Part shown: one piece after another, positions 63,901 to 64,000 of the stretch
How the letters are laid out: the number at the start of each line of letters is the position of its first letter
How positions within the stretch are numbered: the stretch's first letter is position 1
DNA from: Candidatus Lernaella stagnicola
GTDB lineage: Bacteria > Lernaellota > Lernaellaia > Lernaellales > Lernaellaceae
DNA length: 64,000 nt
Direction: 5' to 3'
Assembly: GCA_030765525.1 (NCBI GenBank)
Contig: JAVCCK010000035.1
Coordinates: forward strand, 62,001 to 126,000
Program-made: the position numbers and the translations under genes
Notes under the pieces: generated by a model
Database searches by the model: none
What the model was told of the DNA's origin: nothing
What the model saw: only the letters and a program-made list of their open reading frames with translations

Positions 63901-64000
63901 GGCGTCGATCACTTCTTGCTGGCCTTGGCGCGACCACGTAAAGTTCGCGCCCGCGTGGCTGATCACCGAAGCGCCCATCGCGTTGGCGTAGCGTATGGAC
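60973..64000 (-). CDS. Subtilase-like protein with FG-GAP repeats and acidic GCGC end, N-terminus cut by window edge
   Basis: This frame is open to base 64000 and continues outside. It is a paralogue of the protein at 34383. Visible parts: end of the subtilase domain (SIRYANAMGASVISHAG), the probable Ser segment GSECTSEAVASLSG in place of GTSMAAP, and Asp (VTCDALSFHH) at the usual oxyanion Asn. FG-GAP repeats follow (VLADLDLDGVLEIIAGSLDQ, VTGDLDGDGMREIIGGTGDY), then an FN3-like domain (FTAPGDDWWCGRAS), a long Asp/Asn linker and GCGC. No stop or start codon problem is seen. Function as for the first copy. Confidence 0.85.
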   Translation of the reverse strand, partial: SIRYANAMGASVISHAGANFTWSRQGQQEVIDAYDAGTVAVGVTCDALSFHHWMPYAGEDAIAVKSMIPLPPAHFPDGFEGEDYAFTESWCTGYGSHTMLAVPSGSECTSEAVASLSGLFALLFSYAHEQGIDLEADEAKQILTMTAYDIQDRCFSFIQLSQPCLPGPDATYGYGRPDMEAAMRAVGDVDRGLPSKIPPVVRITAPEWWTTFDPAADDAIDVTGRISARTYPLTWSVQIAPGHQPAEEEFVTVDYGDATSSVEGLITTFQVAEYIDPEWAARPIDGLFAFDATLRVQAAYEALDGALVVGESRKTISVHTDADPDNGLVPGFPLWIGASGESSPLLYDLDGDPDRRMEIIFGTGAGELVVLKFDEGLGTWANLPGFPMDLSGDDPLYRAGIFASVAVGDLFSDSTPEIVAATLGGKVYAIDPNNGGTFLPGFPVSANPVDPSSVLGYGQGNGFMSSPVLADLDLDGVLEIIAGSLDQKMYAWKPAPSPGSATPLPGWPVFCRSDQGLVPRDKVCNGSDIPFAIFGTPAVGILDPRHPDPQISQRLSVLVPTSEECPGGDRDSGRLYAIYHDGMNHPGGPFLPNWPATPLQGSSVLPFFNIIGGISGSPAVWTAGEKTTIAVGAMVWVPQILRYSVDGFEIEHLEGSLSINAAGSPCLSALDPTEDPIYLQPAIGLLQLTPGGLKAIKSVVNGFKLDPPYRKVVRAKYGDLPLLIQPVTGDLDGDGMREIIGGTGDYLVHAHRKNGREIAGWPKYTQKWTLASPAVGDIDADGMVEVVSHTREGYLYAWESLGETCPDGEPNSDWPRFHHDERNTGYHGADTLPPARVTDLTAAETPNGSLLLEFTAPGDDWWCGRASNYTVRLDADGSIDLSDWNSFQAAPGVALTPGPEYGGDSATFEISTVTAQRIALIAVDNEGHRSRISNVAEVAPYVPGDDDDDDDDDDDNNDDNDDDDDDDDTVGDDDDANDDDDDTDDDADNDRADADNGADTANDTGCGC
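61021..61167. repeat. Asp/Asn codon microsatellite in subtilase gene 60973
   Basis: GTC/ATC/ATT trinucleotide runs encode the Asp/Asn-rich linker before the C-terminal GCGC. Length variation by slippage is likely. Confidence 0.75.

Overview
The window looks like a chromosomal segment of a GC-rich, Gram-negative, anaerobic bacterium. Support for a second membrane: outer-membrane barrel proteins at 19.1-20.7 kb, a FadL-type barrel at 55.1 kb and many lipoproteins with clear lipoboxes. Support for anaerobic metabolism: an operon of oxygen-sensitive benzoyl-CoA-reductase / 2-hydroxyacyl-CoA-dehydratase family proteins at 49-53 kb and a CooC-type nickel-maturation ATPase. Asp/Asn-rich linkers beside cysteine anchors in several surface proteins recall deltaproteobacterial-type or Myxococcota-like lineages, but I cannot place the organism to phylum from sequence alone.

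Region 1 (1-19.0 kb) is a phage-derived locus. It has a truncated glycosyltransferase, a Cys-rich helix-turn-helix protein, a CI-like repressor with several inverted-repeat sites upstream, an ImmA-type metalloprotease, three complete glycosyltransferases (a GT2, a GT2-GT4 fusion and a GT9) and a tail module in siphophage-like order: tail terminator-like, tail tube-like, chaperone-like, tape measure, a 2029-residue tip protein and a hub-like protein. No capsid, portal or terminase gene is seen in the window. A tailocin or tail-only remnant fits best, but the left part of the locus is outside the window.

Region 2 (19.1-33.8 kb) is mostly housekeeping. Two convergent paralogous barrel proteins are followed on the minus strand by asnS, aspS, a membrane sulfatase-like protein, a prepilin-like protein and a zinc-finger membrane protein. 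Next come a sensor histidine kinase, an MBL-fold hydrolase, a TrmJ-like methyltransferase, a glutamine amidotransferase, pyrF and proS.

Region 3 (33.9-43.5 kb) encodes secreted and surface proteins: a CX3C-repeat lipoprotein, a 1353-residue subtilase-like protein with FG-GAP repeats ending in GCGC, two acidic-linker lipoproteins and a neutral-ceramidase-like lipoprotein.

Region 4 (43.7-54.9 kb) is the most striking. It is one tightly packed plus-strand operon, mostly with overlapping or abutting genes: TetR regulator, two acyl-CoA dehydrogenase-like proteins lacking the usual catalytic Glu motif, two homologous helical proteins of unknown function, two D-component-like subunits, two ATPase activases (one with altered ATP-site motif), a C-x2-C-x5-C protein and a CooC-like ATPase. 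It suggests a complex that performs ATP-driven low-potential reduction or dehydration of an acyl-CoA, with unrecognised accessory subunits.

Region 5 (55.1-64.0 kb) holds a FadL-like barrel gene interrupted by an in-frame TAG, a 906-residue Ig-like lipoprotein, a YgiQ-type radical SAM protein and a second GCGC-ended subtilase paralogue that runs off the right edge.
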